This document shows, piece by piece, positions 1 to 8,263 of a stretch of 64,000 nucleotides of DNA. The notes beneath the pieces were generated by a model. The model had not been told where the DNA came from. It worked only from the letters and a program-made list of their open reading frames with translations, and made no database searches. The stretch spans positions 1-64,000 of the forward strand of contig VGHE01000006.1 in the NCBI GenBank assembly GCA_016868315.1. Reading direction: 5' to 3'. The DNA is from Betaproteobacteria bacterium (GTDB lineage Bacteria > Bdellovibrionota_B > Oligoflexia > Silvanigrellales > Silvanigrellaceae). Numbering within the stretch: the first letter of the stretch is position 1; each line of letters opens with the position of its first letter. Made by a program: the position numbers and the translations under genes.

Positions 1-136
1 CGGCATAAACGCGATTTTCCATGCTGTTGAGTTGCTGAAAACGACCTGTCGACCGGAGTCCGGTAGACTCGGCGGCCGACAGTATCAGCTCTGCATCAAG
101 CGCAGCAAAATGATCGGTAGGCTGTGGATTGTTCAC
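1..136 (-). CDS. srkA: SrkA/YihE-like protein kinase, N-terminal fragment
   Basis: This is the first 45 codons of a gene that runs off the left edge. It starts with GTG, and that GTG overlaps the TGA of the upstream lipoprotein gene (GTGA, bases 133-136), so the two are probably translationally coupled. The visible end of the fragment reads QQLNSMENRVYA. This matches the N-terminal LNSYENRVY motif of the stress-response Ser/Thr kinase SrkA (YihE), a cytoplasmic aminoglycoside-phosphotransferase-fold kinase. The catalytic core lies outside the window, so the call rests on this motif and its distance from the start. Confidence 0.6.
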   Translation of the reverse strand, partial: MNNPQPTDHFAALDAELILSAAESTGLRSTGRFQQLNSMENRVYA

Positions 137-1347
137 TGCGTGCAGGTTTTTGAGTAGGTCACACTGCGGCACTCGATTGGCATGTCAGCCTCACCATTTG
201 GAAGACCGTAACCGGATCGCAAACAGTATACGTTTTTGCATGTATCTTGCTTCTCAGCTGCCGTCTTACCTTGAAGAAGTTGGTCTGCCTTGATGTTCGC
301 ATTGTTTGCAGCTGTCGCGGCAGCCTGACCGCTGGTCGTTACAGAGCCGGTTGTCTTGCCCGAATCAAGGTATTCGTTAATCTTGCTCAGAGAACTCTCG
401 AGTGCTGAAACTGCCTTTTCAAGTGGTGTAGCAATACTTGTCGGAAGGTTCGAGCCCCGAATTACCGAAGAAATGATACTGAATTGTGCTGTAGCTAATT
501 TAAAAACGTCACCTTTAAGAGTTGCAGAGACGGTCGTCAGAGTTTGCGTGGCGTTGTTGAGTGTAGCCAAAGCTGCTGCTGAACCACCTGCACCCGCATT
601 TAGGGTCGACAATTTGTCCGAAGCATCCTGTGCGTCTTTTTGAACATCAATTTGTCCATCACCATTGCTGTCGAGAACTGAATTGTAGAGTGTTGCGAAC
701 TGATCAATGGCCAAAGTAAGCGCCGCAATACTCACATTGGCATTGCTGACAGCCACGCCCTCATTGCACTTATCCACCTGCATCAAATCTACCGCACTGG
801 GTGATTTTGCACGCAGGTCAGAGAGCGTTTGCTGAGAAAGCAACGTACAGAGAGTCAGAAATGCATCTTGAAACACCTGAAAATCCGGGAAGAGCTGTCG
901 CAGCTTGTTGATGTCTGTCAGAGCGGCACGCTGTCTTTTGATGTCTTCTGTCTTTGTCTTCGACAACCCGGCTCCGCTAGTGAGTTTGTTGAGGTCACTG
1001 TTCGTGCTCCCACCACCCGAGGTATTGCCGGCAGTCAGTGACTTAAGCAGATTCAAGGGTGTCACACCGATGGAAGCATTAAGCGCAAACGCAAGGCGCA
1101 CGCGCGCTTCCTGGTTGCTTGTATCCTTCGCAACAACTTTATTCAGATGCTCAATTGCTTCGGAGTATTTGCCCGTATCGTAGGCTGCTTGTGCTTTCAG
1201 CATGAGAGCCGACGGTGTTTCATCGCGCTCCTTGGACGACAGAGCACCACATGCAGAAAGAGCAAACAGTGTTCCAGCGACCACGGCACAAGATACAGAT
1301 GCCCAGATGCGTGTTTTGATCTCAAAATTCGACCGAACCAATTTCAT
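133..1347 (-). CDS. TPR-containing lipoprotein of unknown function
   Basis: 404 aa. The N-terminus is a lipoprotein signal: charged residues, a hydrophobic core and an LSAC lipobox with Cys at about residue 33. Residues about 45-90 look like a tetratricopeptide repeat (ALMLKAQAAYDTGKYSEAIE, then an NQEARVRLAFAL helix). The rest is Ala/Ser/Thr-rich and probably helical, with a DSNGDGQID stretch near residue 230 that resembles a calcium-binding loop. AGGTGAT precedes the ATG. The stop overlaps the GTG of the SrkA-like gene. Many Gram-negative envelope assembly factors are TPR lipoproteins, but nothing here identifies the partner. Confidence 0.75.
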   Translation of the reverse strand: MKLVRSNFEIKTRIWASVSCAVVAGTLFALSACGALSSKERDETPSALMLKAQAAYDTGKYSEAIEHLNKVVAKDTSNQEARVRLAFALNASIGVTPLNLLKSLTAGNTSGGGSTNSDLNKLTSGAGLSKTKTEDIKRQRAALTDINKLRQLFPDFQVFQDAFLTLCTLLSQQTLSDLRAKSPSAVDLMQVDKCNEGVAVSNANVSIAALTLAIDQFATLYNSVLDSNGDGQIDVQKDAQDASDKLSTLNAGAGGSAAALATLNNATQTLTTVSATLKGDVFKLATAQFSIISSVIRGSNLPTSIATPLEKAVSALESSLSKINEYLDSGKTTGSVTTSGQAAATAANNANIKADQLLQGKTAAEKQDTCKNVYCLRSGYGLPNGEADMPIECRSVTYSKTCTQ

Positions 1348-1502
1348 ACATCACCTCAAGCACAAACCAACCGCGGATGTTGAACGCTCTCAAATGGTAA
1401 CGGATGGTAAGGCTCTCTCCCAAGCGCCAAATTTGCCGCACCCGCGCTGCTTATAGATAAAGGGAGCGCTGGCGGGTTCATGCGGCACTGCTATGGGCAG
1501 GC

Positions 1503-3569
1503 TCAGACCAAGCCCATGATTTTGTCTTGCAGGTTTTTTGGCACCGGTTCGTAGTGCGAAAATTGCATTGTGCTGCTTGCGCGTCCCTGGGAAAGGCTAC
1601 GTATGTCGGTTTCGTATCCAAACAGCTCAGCCAAAGGAATTTCAGCTTGCACCACCTGAAGGTGCCCACGTGAATCGAGACCCAGCACTCGGCCGCGACG
1701 CCCGTTCACATCAGATACTATTGTTCCGCTCGATTCAGGTGGAACAACAATTTCCACCTTCATGAAGGGCTCCATCATAACAGGCGACGCTTTTTCAAGT
1801 GCCGCGCGCACTGCATTCGAAGCAGCAACCTTGTAACACACATCGTCGGTGAGCTGCGGATCAAAGGAGAAGTCAGTGACCTCAACTCTCAAATTGACCA
1901 GCGGATAACCACACAGCGGTCCACTGCTCACTGCACCATCGAGGCTTTCCTTAAGGGCGGCGTAAACGTTGGCTGGGATATTGTTCTTTTTAACAATCTC
2001 GATACCCGGCACACCGCGCACGTCACTCGAAAGAACTTTAAGTGCAACCCAGGCGCTGAAATTCTTGTTCTGAACTGCACGGCTGAATTCCTCACGTGCA
2101 GCGGCTGATTTCAGGATGGACTCGCGATAACTCACCTGTGGCTTACCAATGTTCGCCTGCACTTTAAACTCGCGCAGCAAGCGATCGGCAATAATCTGCA
2201 AGTGCAATTCACCCATTCCGGAAATGAGCACCTGACCGGTTTCCTCAGATGTACTGACTCGCAGTGAGGGATCTTCGGTCGCCAGACGAGCGAGACTTTG
2301 ATTGAGTTTATCCAGGTCAGCAGTCGATTTGGGCTCAACCGCAAGAGAAATAACCGGCTCAGGGAATTTCATGGCCTCGTAGGCAATGGGTGCCTCAATG
2401 TCGGCAAGGGTATCACCCGTGACGGCAAATTTCAGACCCACCAGACCAACAATCTCCCCTGCAGAAGCCTCGTTTATTTCGGAACGATCGTTTGCATGCA
2501 TCATCAAGATTTTTGTCACGCGTTCCTTTTTCTGTTTGAGCACGTTCTGAACAGCATCGCCCACTTTCAATTTGCCACTGTAGATACGCGCAAAAGAAAG
2601 CGTGCCGACAAAAGGGTCGGTCATGATTTTGAAAACAATCGCAGAGAACGGAGCATCAGCACTGTGGGGACGCTTGCCTTCCTTAACGATTCCATCGACA
2701 GCAACACCCTCAGCCTCCGGGATGTCCAAGGGTGAAGGAAGGTAGTCGACAATGGCATCGAGAAGCGGCTGAATCCCCTTGTTCTTGAAAGCAGTGCCAA
2801 CAAAAACAGGAACCAAATCCAAGCCAATGACAGCCTTGCGCAGCGCGCCTTTAATCATTTCAGGGCTAACATCAGCATCACTCAGAACAGCTTCGGCGAG
2901 AGTGTCGTCGTAATCGGCCAAAGCCTCAACGAGCTCTTGCCGATAGAGCGCAGCATCATCGGCCATGTTGGCTGGAATGGCTTTTTGCTCAAACGGCGAA
3001 TCTTTGTCGTCGCCTTTCCACACCCAGGCCACCTGCGAAACCAAGTCCACAACACCCGAAAATGCACTTTCAGAGCCAATCGGAAGCTGAGCCAAAACAA
3101 CTTTGGCGTTGAGCTTGCTGCGCATAGATTCCAAACACATCTCGACGTCTGCGCCGACCTTGTCCATCTTGTTCAAAAAAGCAATGCGCGGAACATGATA
3201 ACGCTCGGCCTGGCGCCACACTGTTTCGGACTGTGGCTCGACTCCATTGGCTGCATCAAAAACTGCAACCGCTCCATCGAGAACGCGCAATGAACGTTCC
3301 ACTTCAATGGTGAAGTCCACGTGCCCGGGAGTGTCGATCAGGTTAATGCGGGTGTCTTTCCACGACACCGTGGTTGCTGCGGAGGTAATCGTGATGCCCC
3401 GCTCTTGTTCCTGAACCATCCAGTCCATGGTGGCTGTGCCTTCATGAACTTCGCCGAGCTTATGACTCTTTCCGGTGTAGTAGAGCAGTCGCTCAGATGT
3501 TGTGGTTTTACCGGCATCGATGTGCGCCATGATACCAATGTTACGAAAACGGCTGAGGTCGTGGCTCAT
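1503..3569 (-). CDS. fusA: Elongation factor G
   Basis: 688 aa, full length for bacterial EF-G. The GTPase that translocates tRNA and mRNA on the ribosome. The P-loop [24 protein letters not shown] and NKMDK (G1, G3, G4) are intact, and the later domains run in the usual order to the C-terminus. The gene follows rpsG, as in classical str operons, but a strong terminator sits between them, and a perfect inverted repeat (3608-3623) lies in the fusA leader. It may therefore have its own promoter or depend on read-through. No tuf gene follows; a lipoprotein gene comes next. Confidence 0.97.
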   Translation of the reverse strand: MSHDLSRFRNIGIMAHIDAGKTTTSERLLYYTGKSHKLGEVHEGTATMDWMVQEQERGITITSAATTVSWKDTRINLIDTPGHVDFTIEVERSLRVLDGAVAVFDAANGVEPQSETVWRQAERYHVPRIAFLNKMDKVGADVEMCLESMRSKLNAKVVLAQLPIGSESAFSGVVDLVSQVAWVWKGDDKDSPFEQKAIPANMADDAALYRQELVEALADYDDTLAEAVLSDADVSPEMIKGALRKAVIGLDLVPVFVGTAFKNKGIQPLLDAIVDYLPSPLDIPEAEGVAVDGIVKEGKRPHSADAPFSAIVFKIMTDPFVGTLSFARIYSGKLKVGDAVQNVLKQKKERVTKILMMHANDRSEINEASAGEIVGLVGLKFAVTGDTLADIEAPIAYEAMKFPEPVISLAVEPKSTADLDKLNQSLARLATEDPSLRVSTSEETGQVLISGMGELHLQIIADRLLREFKVQANIGKPQVSYRESILKSAAAREEFSRAVQNKNFSAWVALKVLSSDVRGVPGIEIVKKNNIPANVYAALKESLDGAVSSGPLCGYPLVNLRVEVTDFSFDPQLTDDVCYKVAASNAVRAALEKASPVMMEPFMKVEIVVPPESSGTIVSDVNGRRGRVLGLDSRGHLQVVQAEIPLAELFGYETDIRSLSQGRASSTMQFSHYEPVPKNLQDKIMGLV

Positions 3570-3607
3570 GAGGAAGTTCTCTCTTCTGGTACAAGGCTTT
3601 GTTGAAG

Positions 3608-3623
3608 CCCGGCATGTGCCGGG
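3608..3623. repeat. Perfect inverted repeat in the fusA leader
   Basis: Arms CCCGGCA and TGCCGGG with a 2-base centre, about 40-55 bases upstream of the fusA ATG. There is no T-tract on the minus strand, so it is not a simple terminator. It could be an mRNA hairpin or a protein-binding site. Confidence 0.5.
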
Positions 3624-3650
3624 GTTGTATCAGACTCGAACGATGCGGGC

Positions 3651-3684
3651 AAAAAAAAACAGCGCCCGGTACGAGGCGCTGTTT
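3651..3684 (-). terminator. Intrinsic terminator after rpsG
   Basis: Read on the minus strand, stem ACAGCGCC / GGCGCTGT (extendable by two A-T pairs) with an 8-base loop is followed directly by a run of T. It starts about 24 bases after the rpsG stop and lies upstream of fusA, so it separates rpsL-rpsG from fusA. Confidence 0.85.
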
Positions 3685-3707
3685 GCTTGAATGCGACGAA
3701 TTGCAGA

Positions 3708-4193
<486 letters not shown>

Positions 4194-4349
4194 TCAAGAG
4201 TCTTCAGTTGCTCTTTTTCTTTTCAGAAAGAGAGTTCCTTACATCAGCTGGCAGACCGAAACTGAAAAACATCTGCCCACTGTCTCATGCAACGCAGCTT
4301 CCTAACGTGGGAGGCTGGTTGCTTGAAGCAACACACCAATAAAGGAGTG

Positions 4350-4763
4350 TTACTTCTTGCCCTTCTTTGCTGGTTCGGCGACTGCTGCGCCTCCCTTGGG
4401 CTTCTTGGCTCCGTACTTGGAGCGTGACTGGCGGCGCTTGGCAACACCGGCGGTGTCCAATGAACCGCGAACGATGTGGTAACGCACACCGGGAAGGTCT
4501 TTCACACGACCGCCACGAACGAGCACAACGGAGTGCTCTTGGAGGTTGTGGCCTTCGCCAGGAATATAGGAAATGACTTCAAAACCAGAAGTCAGACGAA
4601 CCTTTGCAACCTTACGGATAGCGGAGTTCGGTTTCTTTGGAGTGGTTGTGTACACGCGAGTGCACACGCCACGACGCTGCGGGCATTCCACCATTGCTGG
4701 TGATTTACTACGGTAGATCTTGGGATGACGTCCCTTCTCTACGAGTTGGTTAATGGTTGGCAT
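4350..4763 (-). CDS. rpsL: 30S ribosomal protein S12
   Basis: 137 aa. S12 sits at the decoding centre. The two conserved loops associated with streptomycin response are visible, [16 protein letters not shown] and [11 protein letters not shown], each with its usual lysine. The C-terminus is Lys/Ala-rich ([16 protein letters not shown]), slightly longer than in E. coli. A good sigma70-type promoter lies about 65-90 bases upstream. A short palindrome (4318-4332) lies just after the stop, in the rpsL-rpsG gap. Confidence 0.97.
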   Translation of the reverse strand: MPTINQLVEKGRHPKIYRSKSPAMVECPQRRGVCTRVYTTTPKKPNSAIRKVAKVRLTSGFEVISYIPGEGHNLQEHSVVLVRGGRVKDLPGVRYHIVRGSLDTAGVAKRRQSRSKYGAKKPKGGAAVAEPAKKGKK

Positions 4764-4825
4764 CGCACACCTTTCTTAGTTGTATGCAAGAAACGCTTGG
4801 TAGTACCGCATTCAAGCAGGGGCGC

Positions 4826-4854
4826 ACCCTAGCGACAAAGGCAGGGGAGGTCAA
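4826..4854 (-). promoter_or_regulatory. Sigma70-type promoter for rpsL-rpsG
   Basis: On the minus strand, -35 TTGACC (4849-4854), a 17-base spacer and -10 TAGGGT (4826-4831). Transcription would start near 4819, giving a leader of about 55 bases. The -35 is 5/6 to consensus; the -10 is weaker. Confidence 0.6.
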
Positions 4855-4949
4855 GCCTCGAATCTGGGGGGATTGCTGAGGAAAGAGGGGGGCGGCAGCC
4901 TAAGCAGAGACCCCTCAAAAACCATTAACCTAAAAATATAATTATGATT

Positions 4950-6341
4950 TCAGTTTGGAGGCGTTGCCCCAGCCTGGAGAAGCGCCTTCTCTACATTCAG
5001 ACGCCCACCACTTTGAACCTTGCCCTCATAGGCCGGAGCACGGTCGACGCTGCTCAGGAGGAGCTCCTTCAGGCCAACTGCACTCAGCCCAGGGCGATAG
5101 GCCTTGAGTAAGGCGGCGGCACCAGCGACTGCAGGACAGGCCATAGATGTGCCGCTCATGATGCCATAGCGGCTCAATGGAAGGGTGCTGTGGATAACAT
5201 CACCGGGGGCAGCGAGGTGCACTGTGCGCAATCCAAAATTGCTAAAATCAGCGAGCTGCTCGTTGCTATCGGAGGCAGCTACCGCGACGACATTCGGAAG
5301 GTCGTATGCGGCTGGGTACATGGGAACAGTGTCATTGTCGGCTCCATCGTTCCCGGCTGCTGCAACAAACAAAACGTTTTTAGCAGCCGCTGCAGCAATA
5401 GCTTCTTGGAGCGCCAACGAAAATTCATCGCCGCCCCAGCTATTTGAAAGAATGTGTGCACCTGCATCCACGGCATAGTTGATAGAACGAATGGCATCTT
5501 CGGTGGTACCACTTCCATACCGTGAGAGAAATTTAATGGGCATGATACTCACGCGTGGCGCAACGCCCGAAACGCCAACGCCATTGCCTCCTGTGGCACC
5601 GAGGGTTCCTGACGTGTGAGTTCCATGGCCGTTATCATCCCACGGGCGATTGTCTTTGTTGTAGAAATCCCAACCCATCACATCGTCGACAAAACCATTC
5701 CCATCGTTGTCTTTATTGTCGTTGGGAATTTCACGCGGATTCCTCCATATGTTGTTGATTAAATCTTCATGATTGTAATCCACACCGGAATCAATGTCGG
5801 CAACCACAACCTGAACATCACCCCGGGAAATGTTCCAAGCAGCCGGCGCACCGATTTTCGCAAGTCCCCACACCTTTCCATTTTGAGGATCGCGGCGTGG
5901 CCGACGCGGCAGGCTGGGCGGATTTTCTGGTGGTGGATTCGTGTTATCAGAATCATCACCCTTCCCGCCCCCACGAAGAGACGAAACAGCGCGCCAAATA
6001 AGGTTAGGCTCTGCGTGAAGAACTCCGCTATCGAACCCAAGTGATTCAAGCCTTGCAGCATCGAATTCACCACTGGTGTCGACAATCTTGAACCAAAATC
6101 CAGCGTCCGTTTTGAGCAAAGGCTGAGGAACAACGAGCAAACTGCGTTCGGCTGCGAAAGAGAACAGAATCGACGGTGATTTAACCTTAACGAGAAACTC
6201 TCCCGAAAGAGCACTTCCGCCCCTCACGCTCTCGTTTTCGAGCTCGGTGCGAGCACTTGCCTGGAGAAAAAGGGAACTCATCCCTGTGACCAGAAAGAGC
6301 ACCTGCGACCAGCGTCGTACCGAAGGGTAAATAAAAAACAT
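4950..6341 (-). CDS. Secreted subtilisin-like serine protease (S8), copy 1
   Basis: 463 aa. Signal peptide at residues 1-30, then a propeptide-like region with SGEFLVKV. The S8 domain starts around residue 155. The catalytic triad is visible: Asp in ADIDSGVDYNHEDL, His in NGHGTHTSGT, Ser in SGTSMACP. A DNDGNGFVDD loop probably binds calcium. It is a paralogue of the next gene upstream (97-base gap) with the same layout. AAGGAG precedes the ATG, but the start codon lies in one arm of a perfect 9-bp hairpin. Probably an exported protease; the substrate is unknown. Confidence 0.9.
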   Translation of the reverse strand: MFFIYPSVRRWSQVLFLVTGMSSLFLQASARTELENESVRGGSALSGEFLVKVKSPSILFSFAAERSLLVVPQPLLKTDAGFWFKIVDTSGEFDAARLESLGFDSGVLHAEPNLIWRAVSSLRGGGKGDDSDNTNPPPENPPSLPRRPRRDPQNGKVWGLAKIGAPAAWNISRGDVQVVVADIDSGVDYNHEDLINNIWRNPREIPNDNKDNDGNGFVDDVMGWDFYNKDNRPWDDNGHGTHTSGTLGATGGNGVGVSGVAPRVSIMPIKFLSRYGSGTTEDAIRSINYAVDAGAHILSNSWGGDEFSLALQEAIAAAAAKNVLFVAAAGNDGADNDTVPMYPAAYDLPNVVAVAASDSNEQLADFSNFGLRTVHLAAPGDVIHSTLPLSRYGIMSGTSMACPAVAGAAALLKAYRPGLSAVGLKELLLSSVDRAPAYEGKVQSGGRLNVEKALLQAGATPPN

Positions 6342-6368
6342 CGGAGTCTCCTTATGGACACTCCGATG
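6339..6368 (-). promoter_or_regulatory. Hairpin enclosing the start codon of protease copy 1
   Basis: Perfect 9-base arms CATCGGAGT and ACTCCGATG flank a 12-base loop. On the mRNA the second arm ends with the AUG, so the start codon is paired, while the AAGGAG Shine-Dalgarno sequence is in the loop. This is the arrangement expected for translational repression or thermosensing. The structure is seen; the function is inferred. Confidence 0.6.
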
Positions 6369-6438
6369 ATTCTAGAAAGGCTTATGAGGTGTGTGTGCGG
6401 AAGGATTGCCCACCCCCAAAAGAGATGTCGGTGGGAAA

Positions 6439-7863
6439 TCAGTTCCCAGAGTTGGGCTCGCCGAACATTGAACGCGAGATTGCAAATGCCTTCGAGATCT
6501 TCAAGCGACCACCGGTGCTGACTTTGCCGGTCAGGCTTGGCAACTGCTCAACGGAGTCCATAAGAACCGCCTTAAGCTCCTTAGCCGTCATCTTAGGATA
6601 GGCAGCCTTCAACAGCACTGCTGCTCCTGTGACGTGCGGTGTAGCCATCGATGTTCCGCTCAAGCTTGCGTACTTATCGCCTGGGGTTGTGCTGAGGATC
6701 TTCACGCCAGGGGCTGCCAAATGCACAGCCTTCGCCCCAAAACAGCTGAACGAAGCAAGCTTGTCGGCCGAGTCGGTTGCTGCAACTGTGAGGACGTTTG
6801 GAAGCTGATAGCTTGCCGGGTAGGTTGGCTTGCTGTCGTTATCCGTGCCTGAGTTACCAGCAGCAGCAACAAAGAGAATTCCTTTGTCGTTCGCACGCGA
6901 GATAGCATCGAACATTGCTTGGGAGTAGGCACCACCGCCCCAGCTGTTGGACATGATTTGAGCGCCATTGTCGGTCGCATATTCAATCGCCTTAATTGCG
7001 TCTTCAAGCGTACCGGAACCTTGTGAACCGCCAAGAAAGCGGAGAGCCATGATGCTTGCCTGCTGAGCCACACCGGAAATGCCGGTGCCGTTCCCGCCCG
7101 TTGCAGCGATAGTACCGGTCGTGTGTGTACCGTGAGAATTGTCGTCGAAGGGACGAGCATCTTTATCACGGAAGTCCCAACCAACAACGTCATCAATGAA
7201 GCCGTTTGCATCATTGTCGATGCCATCGCCAACCACTTCACCAGGGTTACGCCACATGTTGTTGATGAGATCTTGGTGGTTGTAGTCAACGCCCGTATCA
7301 ATATCTGCCACAAGAACCTTCGAGCTCCCTGCGCTGACTTGCCACGCTTGTTGCGCGCCGATCTTGCTCAACCCGTAAAGGTTCGAGAGCTGTGGATCTG
7401 CAACTGGGGGATTGGGAAGCGCAGGAATTTCTTTGTAATCGGGACCACCCTTACCATTGCGGCCAGGCGCTGGAAGGTTTTTCTCGTTGAGGGATGTCGT
7501 GTGGTAGATGTAGTTAGGCTCGGCGTAAATGACGTCGGCGCTTTCGCGTGCGGAGAGGATTGCTTCGCGCAACTTGTAGTCATCAGACAGGTTGATTTTG
7601 TACCAAGTACCTGACTTCGCATTCAGAACGGGAACTTTGCGAGAGACTGCACCGACGCTCTCATACTGATTGCCAAGGAGACGCTCGAGGGCGTCGCTTG
7701 AACGAACCTTAACGAGATATTCGCCGCGCACATAGGGAAAACCGTCTTCAGTGAGTGCAATGTTTTTGGGAGTTCGGCTACCCTGCGCCTGGCTCAAAAG
7801 AGCAACGGAGGACAGTGCCACAACAGCTAAGACGGATGCGCAAGACCGTACAGAGAATTTCAT
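6439..7863 (-). CDS. Secreted subtilisin-like serine protease (S8), copy 2
   Basis: 474 aa. I use the ATG at 7863, which follows GGGAG and opens a clear signal peptide (MKFSVRSCASVLAVVALSS, cleavage after SQAQG). The longer frame adds 26 residues without signal character. A propeptide-like region (YVRGEYLVKV) leads into the S8 domain with Asp in ADIDTGVDYNHQDL, His in DNSHGTHTTGT and Ser in SGTSMATPHV. A DNDANGFIDD loop matches copy 1. It is closely similar to the neighbouring copy throughout, so tandem duplication is likely. Confidence 0.92.
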   Translation of the reverse strand: MKFSVRSCASVLAVVALSSVALLSQAQGSRTPKNIALTEDGFPYVRGEYLVKVRSSDALERLLGNQYESVGAVSRKVPVLNAKSGTWYKINLSDDYKLREAILSARESADVIYAEPNYIYHTTSLNEKNLPAPGRNGKGGPDYKEIPALPNPPVADPQLSNLYGLSKIGAQQAWQVSAGSSKVLVADIDTGVDYNHQDLINNMWRNPGEVVGDGIDNDANGFIDDVVGWDFRDKDARPFDDNSHGTHTTGTIAATGGNGTGISGVAQQASIMALRFLGGSQGSGTLEDAIKAIEYATDNGAQIMSNSWGGGAYSQAMFDAISRANDKGILFVAAAGNSGTDNDSKPTYPASYQLPNVLTVAATDSADKLASFSCFGAKAVHLAAPGVKILSTTPGDKYASLSGTSMATPHVTGAAVLLKAAYPKMTAKELKAVLMDSVEQLPSLTGKVSTGGRLKISKAFAISRSMFGEPNSGN

Positions 7864-8263
7864 ACCGACTCCCTTCGAATAGAACACATACGACCAGAAC
7901 GCGCATTCCCTGTCGCGCCCTTCGCGAAAACCCGGGCACAATCCGTGTGCAGGTTATCGCAAGCCATTGCTTTTCCGTATGTGAATGAAACGGAGTCTAG
8001 GTGGCAATGGCCAGCTAGTCAAATGACTCGGAAGCTTTTTATCGGGCAACAGTTTCGCACCCCAGTAAAACCTCAAAAAACAAAACAATTTTATCAATTG
8101 ATTTGAAAAAAAACCAAAAGCTTCTGAGGCAGAGATTGCTGCGCAAAAAAATCGCAGTTTGAAAACTCTGCAGCGAAAAAACGCAGTTTGCCCGGCAAAC
8201 ACATCACTCAAGAGAACAGAGCGGCTGGCTTAATCTCCAAAAGTAGCCAAGGAGGACTCTGCC
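7864..8263. other. Divergent intergenic region between protease copy 2 and fliK
   Basis: About 400 bases without a gene. It holds the protease promoter (7994-8022), an A/T-rich stretch around 8060-8115, two copies of GCAGTTTG (near 8153 and 8182), and a GTTTGCC-C-GGCAAAC inverted repeat near 8185-8199, about 65 bases before fliK. I could not find a convincing sigma54 or sigma28 flagellar promoter. Confidence 0.6.
7994..8022 (-). promoter_or_regulatory. Sigma70-type promoter for protease copy 2
   Basis: On the minus strand, -35 TTGACT (8017-8022), 17-base spacer, -10 TAGACT (7994-7999). It would give a leader of about 125 bases. The -35 overlaps a small inverted repeat, AGTCA-AA-TGACT, which could be an operator. 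Confidence 0.55.

Noticed and set aside
7864-7941. 26-residue upstream extension of protease copy 2
   Set aside because: It lies in the leader, and the internal ATG has the better ribosome-binding site and signal peptide.
8100-8263. Sigma54 or sigma28 promoter before fliK
   Set aside because: I looked for the GG-GC and TAAA/CCGATAA patterns and found no convincing match.
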